The notes under the pieces were generated by a model, which saw nothing but the letters and a program-made list of their open reading frames with translations, was not told the origin of the DNA and searched no databases. 64,000 nucleotides of DNA from Siphonodentalium dalli (lineage: Eukaryota > Mollusca > Scaphopoda > Gadilida > Siphonodentaliidae), in NCBI GenBank assembly GCA_032622095.1, contig CP136066.1, positions 172,419,164 through 172,483,163 on the forward strand, read 5' to 3'. Both the position numbers and the translations under genes were made by a program. Below, one piece after another: positions 10,256 through 21,609 of the stretch (positions within the stretch are counted from its first letter, which is position 1; each line of letters opens with the position of its first letter).

Positions 10256-10653
10256 CAATATCGATCTCAAATATTGTGTTTGAAATCGAGATAAAGTAAT
10301 ATAATCATGCAGTTCCACCATCTCTGTGTCATACAAGGAAGATCACTCTATCGGGTTTTTTTATTACATCAAGAAAACAGAGTTATTCGCCTTAGCATAT
10401 CAGCAGTCTCAGCTATTTGTGACCGGGGAATTATTATGCATGTCGTTTGACGTCAAATTGTTGCATTGGGCGGTGTGTAATCTTAATAGGCATAGATGCA
10501 ATTTTGGCTTGATTTCTTTTCTAAAAGTTCTGACATTTTTAAATGGATTTTCTCGGAGAGATATCCCCATCATTCACAGTCGGGGCCGACTATACATTCC
10601 AGACTCTGGGCATGATAATGCCAATTGCTGGCAAAGTCCCGATATATGCTTAC

Positions 10654-10788
10654 GCGTTCTGTAAGTTATCCTCGATGTTACCACAGAAGGTTCCTACTCC
10701 GGCTGTAAGAAGAGCAGACGAAGCGAACACACACACAAACATCAGTATGTGAGTGAATAGCGCCGGAATCAATAGCGTCGTCTCTCGC
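10654..10788 (-). CDS. TMEM179-like protein, exon 2 (TM3)
   Basis: A pyrimidine-rich acceptor (TTGGTTTCTCATTTCAG) precedes the exon. It opens with one base that completes the split Gly codon of exon 1, so the phases agree. It codes for RETTLLIPAL, then a hydrophobic TM3 (about residues 112-136, containing ILMFVCVFASSALL), then AGVGTFCGNIEDNLQN. The donor is GC|GTAAGC, phase 2. The pattern TM3 - V-G-x-x-x-x-C - acidic residues resembles the third helix and following Cys of TMEM179. The exon is 135 bp. Its acceptor and first codons are copied twice more just upstream in gene direction (10862 and 11493). The plus-strand open frame over this region (10543-10752) is a shadow. Confidence 0.65.
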
Positions 10789-10884
10789 CTGAAATGAGAA
10801 ACCAAAAGAAATTCAGATAACGGCAATCTAGTAATACATACAGCCAAATGCAACGTCGTCACCGGCCTGAAAAGAGAAGCAAAC
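10789..10884 (-). repeat. Second copy of the exon 2 acceptor region, next to the true acceptor
   Basis: On the minus strand, GCTTCTCTTTTCAG then GCCGGTGACGACGTTGCATT repeats the true acceptor and first codons of exon 2 about 72 bp upstream of it. The frame soon departs from exon 2. It is one of three tandem copies of a roughly 70-bp block; the third is at 11465-11515. Confidence 0.6.
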
Positions 10885-10902
10885 AGAAATTGGCGATACA
10901 AT

Positions 10903-11457
10903 CAGGGGGGAGTCGGAAAATATTTGCAGGCACGTATGCTGATTTTTGACTTTCGACCCTTGTTGAGACCCACCCACCCCCGCGTCCAAATTTTTTTCTG
11001 TTTTCGGCAGTTTTTTCCTACCATTTTTGGACACCCCCCCCCCCTTTTTAACACTTAAACAGAGATTTGCGGTGCGAAATTCACTGTAAACAGCTGTATA
11101 TGAATTTATGTGCATACTATTAGTCATGGATGTTAAAATTGACATGTAAATAGGAACGAGTCATTTTGGGGTATTTCGGTCAAATAAAACATGGCTGCCA
11201 GCAGCCATCTTGGATTTCAAAATTCAATCCATTAGCATGGGCTACAGGCTATACTGTTTGTCTGATCATCATGAAATTTGTCATTTATGTTAATATTGAC
11301 ATATAGATGTGTTTTAAGCGAAACTCATTGCAAAAACAGCCAAAAAAACTTGCAGGAAAAATATTTTTGAGTTGCGGAAAAAATTGTTTGTTGGTCCTAT
11401 CGACCACCCACCCACCCCGACATACGTGCCCGGAAAAAACTCCCCCCCCGCCCCCTG
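10903..11457. mobile_element. G-run terminal element, copy 2 (hAT-like ends)
   Basis: The ends are CAGGGGGG... and ...CCCCCTG. The flanks repeat ATACAAT exactly (10896-10902 and 11458-11464). CAGGG termini with a duplication of about 8 bp suggest a non-autonomous hAT element, but family assignment needs more copies. It sits inside the copied exon 2 boundary. The interior carries CCACCCACCCCCGCGTCC and long C runs, with no transposase. Confidence 0.7.
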
Positions 11458-11464
11458 ATACAAT

Positions 11465-11515
11465 CAAAAGCAACGTCGTCTCCCGTCTGAAACGAGAAAC
11501 CAAAAGAAATTAAGG
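11465..11515 (-). pseudogene. Third copy of the exon 2 acceptor, truncated by a G-run element
   Basis: On the minus strand, TTTTGGTTTCTCGTTTCAG then ACGGGAGACGACG continues in exon 2 phase as RETTLLLIVS, close to the true RETTLLIPAL. It then runs into the poly-C end of the element at 10903-11457. The copy is interrupted by that insertion. Confidence 0.55.
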
Positions 11516-11944
11516 AAATTCCGATAGGCAATATTGATAGAAGCCAAGCCTGCATCGGATGATTCGGATATATGCCTTCTACACACGGTAATATGTGGTT
11601 CAATCCTATAATTGAAACCTAAACACACCAAACACATATCCGGTGATAATAGGCATGTTTTGCCACACGTACATGTATCTGTAACTATAGTAATATGCGT
11701 TACTATGCTATTGTTATGGAGACGCAATAATGTCTTGGTGGCGCCAAACCTACATGCACGTTTATAGATATCGGCCAACGTCTAAGGAAACGTGTAAGCA
11801 AATAGTCTGGTGGTGGACACAAGCTGTCCACAATGGGACTATCAATAAGTTTAGTGGCTTCCATCAAAATAAAATCTGTCTACGCAGGCAATTCCCATTG
11901 TCCCACCGCATGCACTATGTTGGTCGCTCTTTCGGTTATTAGAA
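11516..11944. other. No gene recognised
   Basis: Intron 1 sequence just upstream of exon 2. GGACACAAGCTGTCC at 11817 is a short palindrome. Nothing else is assignable. Confidence 0.3.
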
Positions 11945-12220
11945 GTAACGGTTAGAACAGAAGAATACTTCTTTACCAGAATCTATCAAGTAGAAGACGA
12001 GATTTATTCTGGTAAAGAACTATTCGCATGCTCTGACCGACTTAGAGCACAATGGAAAGCACACGATGGGATTAGCTGGACAAATTGTTGAGCGTGTGTT
12101 GGCCTTGACACAAATCCCGCGCGCTGACCGACGTTGAACACTCCTTGGAACTTGGTGTGCTATACCAAAAAATCAGGGAACGATTGTAACAATGTGGTTG
12201 TGCTCTAATATTGGATAAAT
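11945..12220 (+). repeat. Dispersed repeat shared with 41120-41610, copy 1
   Basis: It contains the small hairpin TTCTTTACCAGAAT ... ATTCTGGTAAAGAACTATTC, then TGCTCTGACCGACTTAGAGC and, further on, AATCAGGGAACGATTG followed by TGTGCTCTAA. The order is the same in both copies. Class unknown. Confidence 0.55.
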
Positions 12221-12779
12221 CCTCTTTGTCAATTCAAGTTGTGTACTAGCCATATACCCCCATAACTTTGTTACGGGGCTATAATAAAGTTCCCTGGCCT
12301 GTTATAGAAGTTTTGGAATGCTTTAATAACTCACTCATGAATTAAAATAACATAAAATTTGTCACGATAACCCGTAATTTAAATTGGTGTCACGGTAGAC
12401 CAGAATCTCACATAATGCTCTACTGCTCGCGGGTTTTATTTACAAAGTACACCGGCACGGTGCATTTCCGAAATTCCGATACGAAATCTACACACATACC
12501 ACCTATATACACTGCCTGATTTAACACGACTGGAAAGCTTTCCCATAACTATGGTAGAAGTTAATAGCCCACAGCTTGATAGCGAGACATCATTATGCGT
12601 TGATCAAATTTGTTTACTGGCTTTGATTGCGCATGCGGAGCACATCTCATGATCGTAATCAGTTATATGCGCCGGGAATGCACGCATGCCAACATCACGA
12701 CTGTTCTATGAAAAAAAGGCATAATCATAATAGTATTTGTATCAGGGCTCCCATGCAGTGCATGACTATCGGCCAAGTT
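12221..12779. other. No gene recognised
   Basis: Unassigned intronic sequence. Short open frames only. Confidence 0.3.
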
Positions 12780-13207
12780 CAGGGACGTGGCAACCGGGGG
12801 GGGGGGGGGGGTAACCCCCATCCACTTAGGTCAAACTTTTCAACAGTTGGAATTTCATGCCTGACACAATAGTTAAATTTTTTACACGACATATAGATTG
12901 AAATTGTTCTCATTTTCCTATTTTTCAACCAGTAATTGGTTGGGAATTTGTTGTTTTCAGCATATATTTATACTTTTGGTCAAAATATTCGACTGAAATG
13001 ACCATGAGTTGAAAATTGCAACCTTTGGGGGGGGGGGGGGTGTCGGTTGGAAATATACAAATGTTGAAAAGTTTGAGGTACCAGTTGGGGTGTTACAAAT
13101 GGAATTTCGCAGACATGGGAGTTTGATTTGGGTCAAAGGGTTTGATGCAGTTGGAAATTCCATGATAGACACCCCCCCCAAACAGAGACCCTCTATCCAC
13201 GCCCCTG
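12780..13207. mobile_element. GACGTGGC family element
   Basis: The ends are CAGGGACGTGGCAACCGG and CTATCCACGCCCCTG, which are inverted. Inside are 12-14-base G runs and repeated TTGGAAAT/TTGGAATTTC words on both strands. Confidence 0.6.
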
Positions 13208-13465
13208 AGGCCAGCACACTGTGAGGATTCGAAAACATTGTTTGATTGAAAATGCATGGTTGGGTGCCCCTGATATAATACTCTAAACTGTCATTATGAC
13301 ATGAGAGTACTTCATGTATATCACATAGATATATATTAGACTGACCGGGGGCACGTCACAGTATATGACATGTTCATTGATTCAAATGTGCGTGAACAAA
13401 CAATCATTTTTTATTATTTAAATGGTCATGTTACGATCGCAATTACACATTGATATGTCCCTTAA

Positions 13466-15581
13466 AGATACGGGCGGCGTTGGCGGTGGGTATGCCAAAA
13501 CCACCATAAACAGAAAGAATAGTAAAATATAGACATACTTTGTACTTATATCAATCATAAATATGGCATAAACAGTATGCTATTGTCAAATGTAAACAAA
13601 AGCAAAAAACGTTACAGAACCTGGCTTTTGTTTAGATCCGGATATGGTAAACATAAAGAGCGTTATTTGTTACTGTTTTCCTGAAGTAATAAAGAGCGTG
13701 TATATCATTTGTGCGTGATTAACCAATATAATTGCGCTGTGTTATGTAAACAGAAGCAAAACTTCTGTAACACGAGCAGGTTCTTGTTTACGTACACCAA
13801 GCAGCGTATACGTCTTGACGACAATATAATATTTACGCGCTGATTATGTTTGGCATATGAACAACAAGACCAACTATACACTACTGATCACCCCCTCCTC
13901 CAGCTCAACAAGTCCCCTCCAGACCGGGCTCCAGACTCCAATGTCTTAGGTTGGAATTTCACAACCAACATCTCAAACTTTCTCAATTGTTGGAAATTTC
14001 CAATCTCACAAGCGCCTTTTTATAAAACCATTTAGACATGTTTGAAGCCCAATTGTCCATGGACCCAAAACACCATACATGTATGTCAGATTAATCAGTC
14101 AGGTAGTTCCCAGGTAGATGTTTTAATGAATTTGGTATTTCAATGATTTTATTAGACACAAAAGTGTTAACTCCCCATAGCCCCGTCATTTCTTAACAGG
14201 TTGACCTCATGTTAACAAATCTGAATCTCAGTCACTAAAGGTCGTAAAGGATCATCCATACTATATGTAAGCTAAATAGTCCAACCTCTCTTGAGAAGAC
14301 ATTTTAAGAATTACTATAGAGATATACAGTTATGTCCCTGGTGACCCCATCTGAATAAATTTGAATCCCAGACACCAAAGAACCCTTCATACTATATATC
14401 AGTAAAATAGACCTGATGGTCCTTGTGAAGAAAGCATATTAAGAGGGAAACTGTCCTTCGCTTGGTCCCTATTTGACCAGGTGACCCCATTAAAAAAAAT
14501 CTGAATTGCAGTCAAACAAGAGCATTCCATGCTAAATAATCCAACTAGTTCTTGGCTCTTGCAAACATATTTTAAGAATTACTATGTGCTGAAATAGTTA
14601 TGTCTCTGGCTCTGCCCTTATTCGACTTTGTGATCCCATTTTCACAAATCTGTCACCCAAGGTAATTTCATACCATATATAAGCAAAATATGCCATTTGA
14701 TTCTTGCACAGAAGACATATCATGAATTACTATGGAGAGAAAGAGTAACGTATCTGGCCTTGTACCTACTTGACCTGGTGGCCCTGTTTGAACAAATCTG
14801 AATCACACATCACCAAAGGAGCCTCAATATTAAATATGAGCTAAATAGAGCTGGTGGTTCTTTCAAAGAACACTTTTCAAGTTTGCCAAATATGTTCTAG
14901 TGAAGTGGTGGATCTGAGAGTGTTAAATGTCCTGTTGAAAGATTTGAACAATACATATGATAGATTGTTGTTGTAATTGGGAATTAATGACCTCTAGCAG
15001 ATCTCAAGGGAATGTTTATAAAAAATGTCAGATTTCACTTGATATGTGTAGGCATACCCTGCATACAGTTAGTGCCAAAGTAAATGCTTCTTATTAATGA
15101 TTATCTGGGGGCACACACTATATATATAGTGGAGTTGTGTCCCTGGCTCCGCCCACATTTGACCCAGTGACCTCATTTGAACAAATCTGAACCCCAGTCA
15201 CCCAGGGACCCTTCATACCAACTATGAACCCATTCGAACCGATGGTACAAGAGAAGAAGTCGTTTTAAGAAATACTATGGAGGGAAAGAGTTATGGCCCT
15301 GTCTTCGCAACTATTTGACCCAGTAACCTCATTTGAACAAATCTGAATGTTAGTCACCCAGGGAACATCCACACCAATTATATTCTCCTTATGGATTGGG
15401 AGAAGAAGATGTTTAAAGAATTGTTGACTGACGGACGGACGACGGACGAGGAGTGATGACTATAGCTCCACCGGAGACTTCGTCTCAGGTGAGCTAAAAA
15501 CTATATATATTTTAATATTCCTTCTGTTGATGGCGATTTGAACAAATATGAATATTTCTACAACGAACGCCGCCCGTGCCT
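13466..15581. mobile_element. TTAA-flanked TIR element interrupted by another repeat
   Basis: The flanks are TTAA at 13462-13465 and 15582-15585. The termini are AGATACGGGCGGCGTTGGCG and GAACGCCGCCCGTGCCT, inverted. TTAA duplication with AGG-type ends fits Kolobok- or piggyBac-like elements; no transposase is present. It includes TAAAGAGCGTT words 42-45 bp apart. About 1.6 kb of unrelated repeat (13863-15500) is inserted. A clean copy is at 21610. Confidence 0.7.
13863..15500 (+). repeat. Nested repeat with CATTTGAACAAATCTGAA units
   Basis: Five or more diverged units contain GACCCAGTGACCTCATTTGA, ACAAATCTGAATC, CAGTCACC, a CATACTATAT/TATGAGC segment and AGAAGAC-ATTTTAAGAATTACTA. The 3' end is GACGGACGGACGACGGACGA then GGTGAGCTAAAA. 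I recall this type from molluscan genomes, but the class is unclear. The first 170 bp also carry TTGGAAATTT motifs of the GACGTGGC family. Confidence 0.55.
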
Positions 15582-15585
15582 TTAA

Positions 15586-16020
15586 CTCATATTCAAGCTT
15601 GAAAACTCCCCCCCAACAAACCAATGAGAGCCATGCAAATTCAATCCGCGAACACGACGTCGCACTGTTACAGGTCTGTTCGGGGCTTGTTTTCTTTGGG
15701 TTTTTTTTGTAAAGGATATATAACCATCGATTCAGCCACTAACCACATCACGGAACCTGTTTATTGCCGAAGGAAAGACCGTGCATATATACGCAGATGG
15801 TTACTTATATATGTAACGCCCCTGTACATGGAAACCACTGAGACTAATAAGTATGCATCCGATATGTGCTTGTACTTGCACATATATATATATAAATCCG
15901 ATTACCCTCAATTTTCGCGGAATAGCTATTGCTGTAGCAATAACAACTTAATGCGTTTTGCATGTTATCGAAGGAGCGATAGCGGCCCCATGATGTACGT
16001 ATATAACACCTACAAATGTC
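15586..16020. other. No gene recognised; chance open frame
   Basis: An open frame of 145 codons (15624-16061) runs through TATATA-rich DNA into a GACGTGGC repeat. Its composition is not protein-like and no domain is recognised. Confidence 0.35.
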
Positions 16021-16026
16021 TGGACC

Positions 16027-16170
16027 CAGGGACGTGGCGACAGGGGTGTAACTTTTGTTAATTTTTTTTGAATTTCATACCAACCTCAGGGGAGTCTCGG
16101 GTTGGAAATTTCAATCAGTTGATGTACGAGTTGGGAAATTCTAACCTAAGGCTGGTGTGCAATCGCAATT
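16027..16170 (+). repeat. GACGTGGC family, 5' fragment
   Basis: It starts CAGGGACGTGGCGACAGG and has GGTTGGAAATTTC, then loses similarity. No right terminus was seen. Confidence 0.45.
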
Positions 16171-16313
16171 TACCCCTATACGACACGTTCCAGTCTGGAC
16201 CACGGATCCACATTCTCGAGTTGATGCGTCTCGAAATGCGACACTGGAAAGGAGGCGATCATTTTTACGCATCTGTGTCCCATAATTGGCTTCGTTTCAT
16301 GCACACTAATTAA

Positions 16314-16735
16314 GGTGCCATTACACCATTAAGCTTGCTGTATTAAGCTCCAAACGATAACCACAGGGGGTTATGCTCGATGTTCACATTACACCATCCA
16401 GCAAACTTTTAAAAGCACTGTTTTATCAGGAAATCTTTCACAGACTGTCCATCATAATTAACTGGTCTGTGTTTATATTTACTAACTAGACTCCAATATT
16501 GTGAACTACACATGTGTTTTTTTTATCATATATCAGGAGGAATTTTGTTATTTAACTGCTACTTGACATTAATGGGGGATCCGTGCTGTATGCAAAAACG
16601 GCTCAGTCCCTTTCCATGCAGCTCGATGTATGGGTAATAAAAAGTGCTAAGCTGTATGAAATGGCATGGTATTACACGATGCAGCTCGTCTCTTGAGCTT
16701 GCTGAATTAAGCAAGCTTAATCGTGTAATGGCACC
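16314..16735. mobile_element. GGTGCCATTACAC TIR element, left half of an 860-bp palindrome
   Basis: TTAA flanks both ends (16310-16313, 16736-16739). The termini are GGTGCCATTACACCATTAAG and GCTTAATCGTGTAATGGCACC. No coding capacity. A mirror copy follows after 26 bp. Confidence 0.7.
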
Positions 16736-16761
16736 TTAAGAGCTTCCGTCCTCTTATATAA

Positions 16762-17173
16762 GGGTGCCATTACACGATTGAGCTTGCTTAATTCAGCAAG
16801 CTCAAGAGGCGAGCTGCATCGTGTAATACCATGCCATTTCATACAGCTTAGCACTTTTTATTACCCATTGAGCAAGCTGTAGGGAAAGGAACCCGGCCGT
16901 TTTTTCATTCAGCACGGATCCCCCATTAATGTCAAGTAGCAGTTAAATAACAAAATTCCTCCTGATATCTGATAAAAGACACATGTGTAGTTCACAATAT
17001 TGGAGTCTAGTTAGTAAATATAACCACAGACCAGTTAATTATGATGGACAGTCTGTGAAAGATAAACAGTGCTTTTAAAAGCTTGCTGGGTGGTGTAATG
17101 TGAGCATCCAGCATAACCCCCTGTGGTTACCATTTGGAGCTGAATTAAGCAAGCTTAATGGTGTAATGGCATC
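16762..17173. mobile_element. GGTGCCATTACAC TIR element, inverted mirror copy
   Basis: It is nearly the reverse complement of 16314-16735 (for example AGTTAAATAACAAAATTCCT in both). Small differences such as GAGCAAGCTGTAGGG versus AGCTCGATGTATGG show that it is not a perfect artefact. The termini are again GGTGCC and GGCATC. Confidence 0.7.
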
Positions 17174-19085
17174 TTTTACCAGCTCAATTCACCCGAAAAA
17201 AAACATAAAACGCAGCACGAAAAACTCATCATAGTATTCACATATTTTATCGTTTCCATTGGTTACCAGCATTTCCACTGTCATGCTCGCCGTTTTGCCA
17301 TTGCAATAAAGTAGCAATAAAGCATCTCAAGTATAGACGTCCGCTTTCTCTCAGACAGTCTTTGATCTCGGCCTTTATTAAACTTTAATAGCAAGTCGCC
17401 CATTTACGACTCCGCTTGGTGTTTGACATTTAACACGATCGAAGTCATCGATCAAAATGGCAAATACGACATTGATTAACTAGATAGAATCAATTGGAAA
17501 ATTGGTTGCGTATTGGCAGAGATGAATCGGTGGACATAACTGGTGAGATAAAATGATAAATCGTCGCGCTGTGAATGGCGGCCTGTTGTTATCTCGAAGT
17601 TATTTTTAAATTGTTTTGAACACTGAGATAAATTTACCAGCAGATTAATACTGGTTCGGCCTATCGATTATGTGGTATCCTAATTCTGATAAACCTCAAT
17701 TGGCAAACCTTGTTTTCACGGTCGTGGCAACGGACTGGGTCTAGTGGGTATATTATGGTGCGTTAGACCAACAGTGGCGAATATTTTCATCTACAGTGTA
17801 TACGTCACATTTTAAACTGATATATAGTATTGAGTTGGAAAGCGTCCATTGCCAGTCCAACAATATCATTATCGGAAATTGGCAGATGCCTCCAACGAAA
17901 ATGGGAAGCATTCTTATATAAAAGGCCGAAATATTTCCAGAAAATGATATGTTTGCTAAACGCGCGTATACATGGATCCACTTATTTATTATGAGTTTTA
18001 ATACAGGCAGGTCGCAATTTATTCCATTGTATATATTTACATATAGACTACAGTTTATGACACAAATACATTGTATTTAGATATATAGGCTACAGCATAG
18101 TAAGACATATGCATTGTGCATATCACGTCTATGTATGTTTGGGCGGACTTAACGTGTAAATATATATATGCATATAAAACCAGTGCAATTCATCAAGTTA
18201 TTCACATCTATATACTAATATTTACCGATGCTTGTTTGTTCTGTGATAAACAACAAAGACATAACGCAAAAATTTACAACACTCAAGCTATATATTCTCG
18301 TCTATATGCCATGATATTGGAGTTAGAACATTTAGAATTATCTGCAAGGTGTCAAGTATGAAACACACGATGTTAGTGGCGTGTGATAATTGTTTCTTTG
18401 GACCGCACCCCGACAGAAAAGAAGCTATATAACTTTGTCATATAAGTTGTACGGGTTTTCAGTTTCAATTACTGAGACCAACATAACAGTGCGTTTGATC
18501 ACATGATCACATGCCGTGAAGTTTCTCTTTCCAAAGCCCTGAATACTGAGTCATCAAGGCCTATCAGAACTTACTATAAAATGAAAGCATGCATTCTCTA
18601 TAGTGAGTCGTCATCTTGGTGCCCTTTGGTCCACAGTCACAAGAACTGGGAAGTTCCTCTCCACCTGTATTTAGACACAAAACAGTGGAGTTTCCTAGCT
18701 ATATCCGGAGACATTTGCTGCAATCACGTCACCGTCGATCAGTAATCACCATTACTGGCGGGACATGACAAGAATATAAACGATTCTTATTAATAACGAA
18801 TTAATTTGTACATTTGGTAGGAGCTATTCGTTATTATTCAGCATTTATTGAATCAATTTCTGACAGTCGAGCGACCACAGACAGTCAATGTGAATTCCAG
18901 CGTCGGATATACGTTGGGCATATTGCTGATTGGAAGGCTTCCATATAGATACCACGTCAGCACAATAGCAAGGAATTGCAAATGAACGCACGATTAGAAT
19001 TTTCTGTAACGCATTGTGCATGTGACAATTAATACACTTCCATCATCGCTGGTCAATGAAAGTGCATAACAATATACACCGACGG
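17174..19085. other. No gene or clear repeat recognised
   Basis: Intronic, AT-rich DNA with TA-rich stretches at 18000-18200. TATGGTGCGTTAGACCAACA at 17754 resembles the tRNA-like segment at 51416. Short open frames at 18116 and 18503 lack any motif. Confidence 0.35.
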
Positions 19086-19099
19086 GCGTGTATAGAGGG

Positions 19100-19510
19100 T
19101 CTTCGTTGGTTGTGTCCAATTTAGCTTTTCCAGCTGCAACCACACCACCCCTAGCCTATCGGCATTCTCAAAATAAAACTTTCAAAATCTCAGTTATACC
19201 CCCCCCCCAAACGACTAGAATTGTCCAACCTACCATAAACTGGAAGTCGAAATTTGAATCTGCTCAATGGTTCATTTATCCATGTAAGTAACACAAATTG
19301 TGTATCCTTTCCCAGAAGATGAACAATTCTTGCACTGGTAAAGTGTTTTTGTTTTCTTTTCAATGCATTTTCTGAAAAGTGGCATGAATAGTTTATGGAA
19401 TATTCAGTTTCTGAAATAATTAAACATTTGCCTAGAATTAGGCCTGAATTATCCAACATAACACACCCCCAACTATTAATGGATGTATATAAATGATCCA
19501 ACAGAGGGAA
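19100..19510. repeat. Degenerate GACGTGGC-type repeat with a C run
   Basis: GAGGGTCTTCGTTGG resembles the subterminal segment near 13190 and 38850. A CCCCCCCCCC run follows at 19200 with GTCCAACCTACC/TTGGA words. The termini are not clear. Confidence 0.35.
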
Positions 19511-20492
19511 ATTTTGGTCTAAAATTTGAACGAAAGTAATACATATTCTACTCAGAGGTTAGAACATGCTTTACAGTAATTACTGGTCGGATATTCAAAC
19601 TATCAGAACAATGCAAACCTGATGGCTAGTCTAAAATGTCAAACTGATATAGTTTAAACATATTTATCAAGCGAAAATCTTAGCACAAGTTACAAAACTT
19701 GCAGTTGCTACTCCCCCAACAAGTATTATAAATAGCTATTATTATACAGAAGATTACATTGACAGCATAAAGCAAATACAAACTGAACAGATACAAATGT
19801 ACATTTGGAGACAAACCGTCGTCCATGTTTCCATGGCGACAGCAAAGGACTTACTATACTACATTTCCATCTCATTTAGGAAAGTTCCAACTGCTATATA
19901 ATTCTACTATAGCAGTGCTCACGAAGAGTGCCTATATATTTAGGGGTGTATGCAATGACGCGTATAACATCGAAAACAGTACGGATGGTGACGCCAGACT
20001 AATAACGGTGAAGAAATCCCATAATTATATAATTAAATTTCCAACTGCGACTAATGCATGACAGCATTTTTTCGATTGCGATAACATCGCCGTTCATTGC
20101 AGCATCGACTGTCGCGCAGTCCCTATATATCATCTCGTGAGACTCACGAGAAATAAACCAATATTAGCAACTATACCAAGACTTTACTGATGAGCTATTA
20201 TATGGAGGGCATTATCGTTAAAAGAATTCCATTGAGATGACTAGACGCGGTCTTAGAGACCATAACTCCCACCTTGCTGTCGACGAAACATTGTTATTGG
20301 CACAGCTCTCAAGGGGCAGTATTATGAAAGTCAGACAGCAGGATAATTCCATCCGCCACTCAGATGATCGGTTTATTGGATGAACTTTGCCAACGTTTGA
20401 TCTTTGATATTGCAGCAACTCCACTCCTTGCAGAGTGAGTTGATTATAACTCTTTGGAAGAGGTCGTTGGTGATTTAACGCATTAACCACCA
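19511..20492. other. No gene recognised
   Basis: Unassigned. A GC-richer stretch at 20226-20380 stays open for about 50 codons on the plus strand and for 91 on the minus strand, but neither reading is recognisable. A decayed transposon ORF is possible. Confidence 0.3.
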
Positions 20493-21065
20493 TAGATCAT
20501 GTCATGGACATCTACTCTTTCTAACGCCCGTAGAGATCATATTCCACCAGTATATATGTTTGTAGTTTTGACAGGTAACCTTATAAAGTCGAAAAAATAA
20601 CGCGGGCAATATATTTCTTAATTATTACCTGTTCCTTAATAATGTACTTCACTGTAGTTGAAGGTCCCAACACGAAATTGAACGATTTAAGTGACTTTGT
20701 GAGCGATTTTGCTTTGCGTCACTAACAATTATGGAATTTCTTTTGGGTAATGAATTCAATTTTTATTCCGATATATGCTCACAAACGTCAGAGAAAAGCA
20801 TGCAATCTCGAGTTTCGGTCACCCCCTAATGTGAAGTAGATCATTGATGAACAAGTGTTAACGAAGAAATATATTCCTTGCCTTGTTTGTTTAATGTAAT
20901 AAAGTCCCCTGTCAGAACGGGTCAGAACATCAAAACGTTCCCATGAACAATAGACCGTCCCAATATATACTTTTATAACTGAATGGGATGGTCCATCTAG
21001 TATATAAAGTGCTAAATGCGGAAGTATGTAGACGTTGGTAACAAGCCGTATGTGAAAATCCAAGA
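20493..21065. mobile_element. TAGATCATG-family inverted-repeat element, rearranged copy
   Basis: The left arm TAGATCATGTCATGGACATC, AACGCCCGTAGAGATCATAT, TTGACAGGTAACCTTATAAA matches 55293 and 61211. The right half is replaced by pieces resembling the TTAACCC-family right end (ATAACTGAATGGGATGGTCC, TAGTATATAAAGTGC). Confidence 0.5.
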
Positions 21066-21609
21066 GCGCGGATTCGAAAACAGCGATTGCAATGACTAGC
21101 GGTACGGGGATAATTTTCGGACCAATGTATAGTTAAGTTAACGTCATGTATCTCGATGGACGATCAGCAGAGAATTGTTGGCGTAGTCGACAGTGTAATG
21201 CCTCAAATGCGAATAACTGGATGCAATAAGTGTCCCAAATATCTGTTTATCTGTAGATATTTCAGTGCGGGAACCTTTCGGTTATAGGCGCACTGGTCCA
21301 GGTGCTACCAGAACCGAGCAACTTTATAAACATGTGGAGACTCCAGTAGCGTCCTTTAACGTGCACACACCGAGATGTGTACACGGGTCAGCCATTAATT
21401 TCCGCACCCGATCGGACAGCGTACTGCGCCCACGACAACATAATTATATACCTGGACAAATGTTGTAATGTGGAAAGTCGGCATTTTGCATTCGGATCTT
21501 TATTCAGTGATCTCGAATGACAACTTTTCAGCCTGACAAACTTCGTATCTGACCGAGTTCTGATTTGTGTCAGAATACCCTGACCATGTTGTGATTCCCG
21601 GTCCGTTAA
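21066..21609. other. No gene recognised
   Basis: Unassigned. Open frames on both strands at 21265-21735 overlap each other and the TTAA element and show no motif. Confidence 0.3.

Noticed and set aside
10543-10752. Plus-strand open frame starting with ATG
   Set aside because: It lies opposite exon 2 of the TMEM179-like gene, whose minus-strand reading has splice sites and a membrane helix.
15624-16061. 145-codon open frame
   Set aside because: It runs from unique AT-rich DNA into a GACGTGGC repeat; biased composition and no recognised motif.
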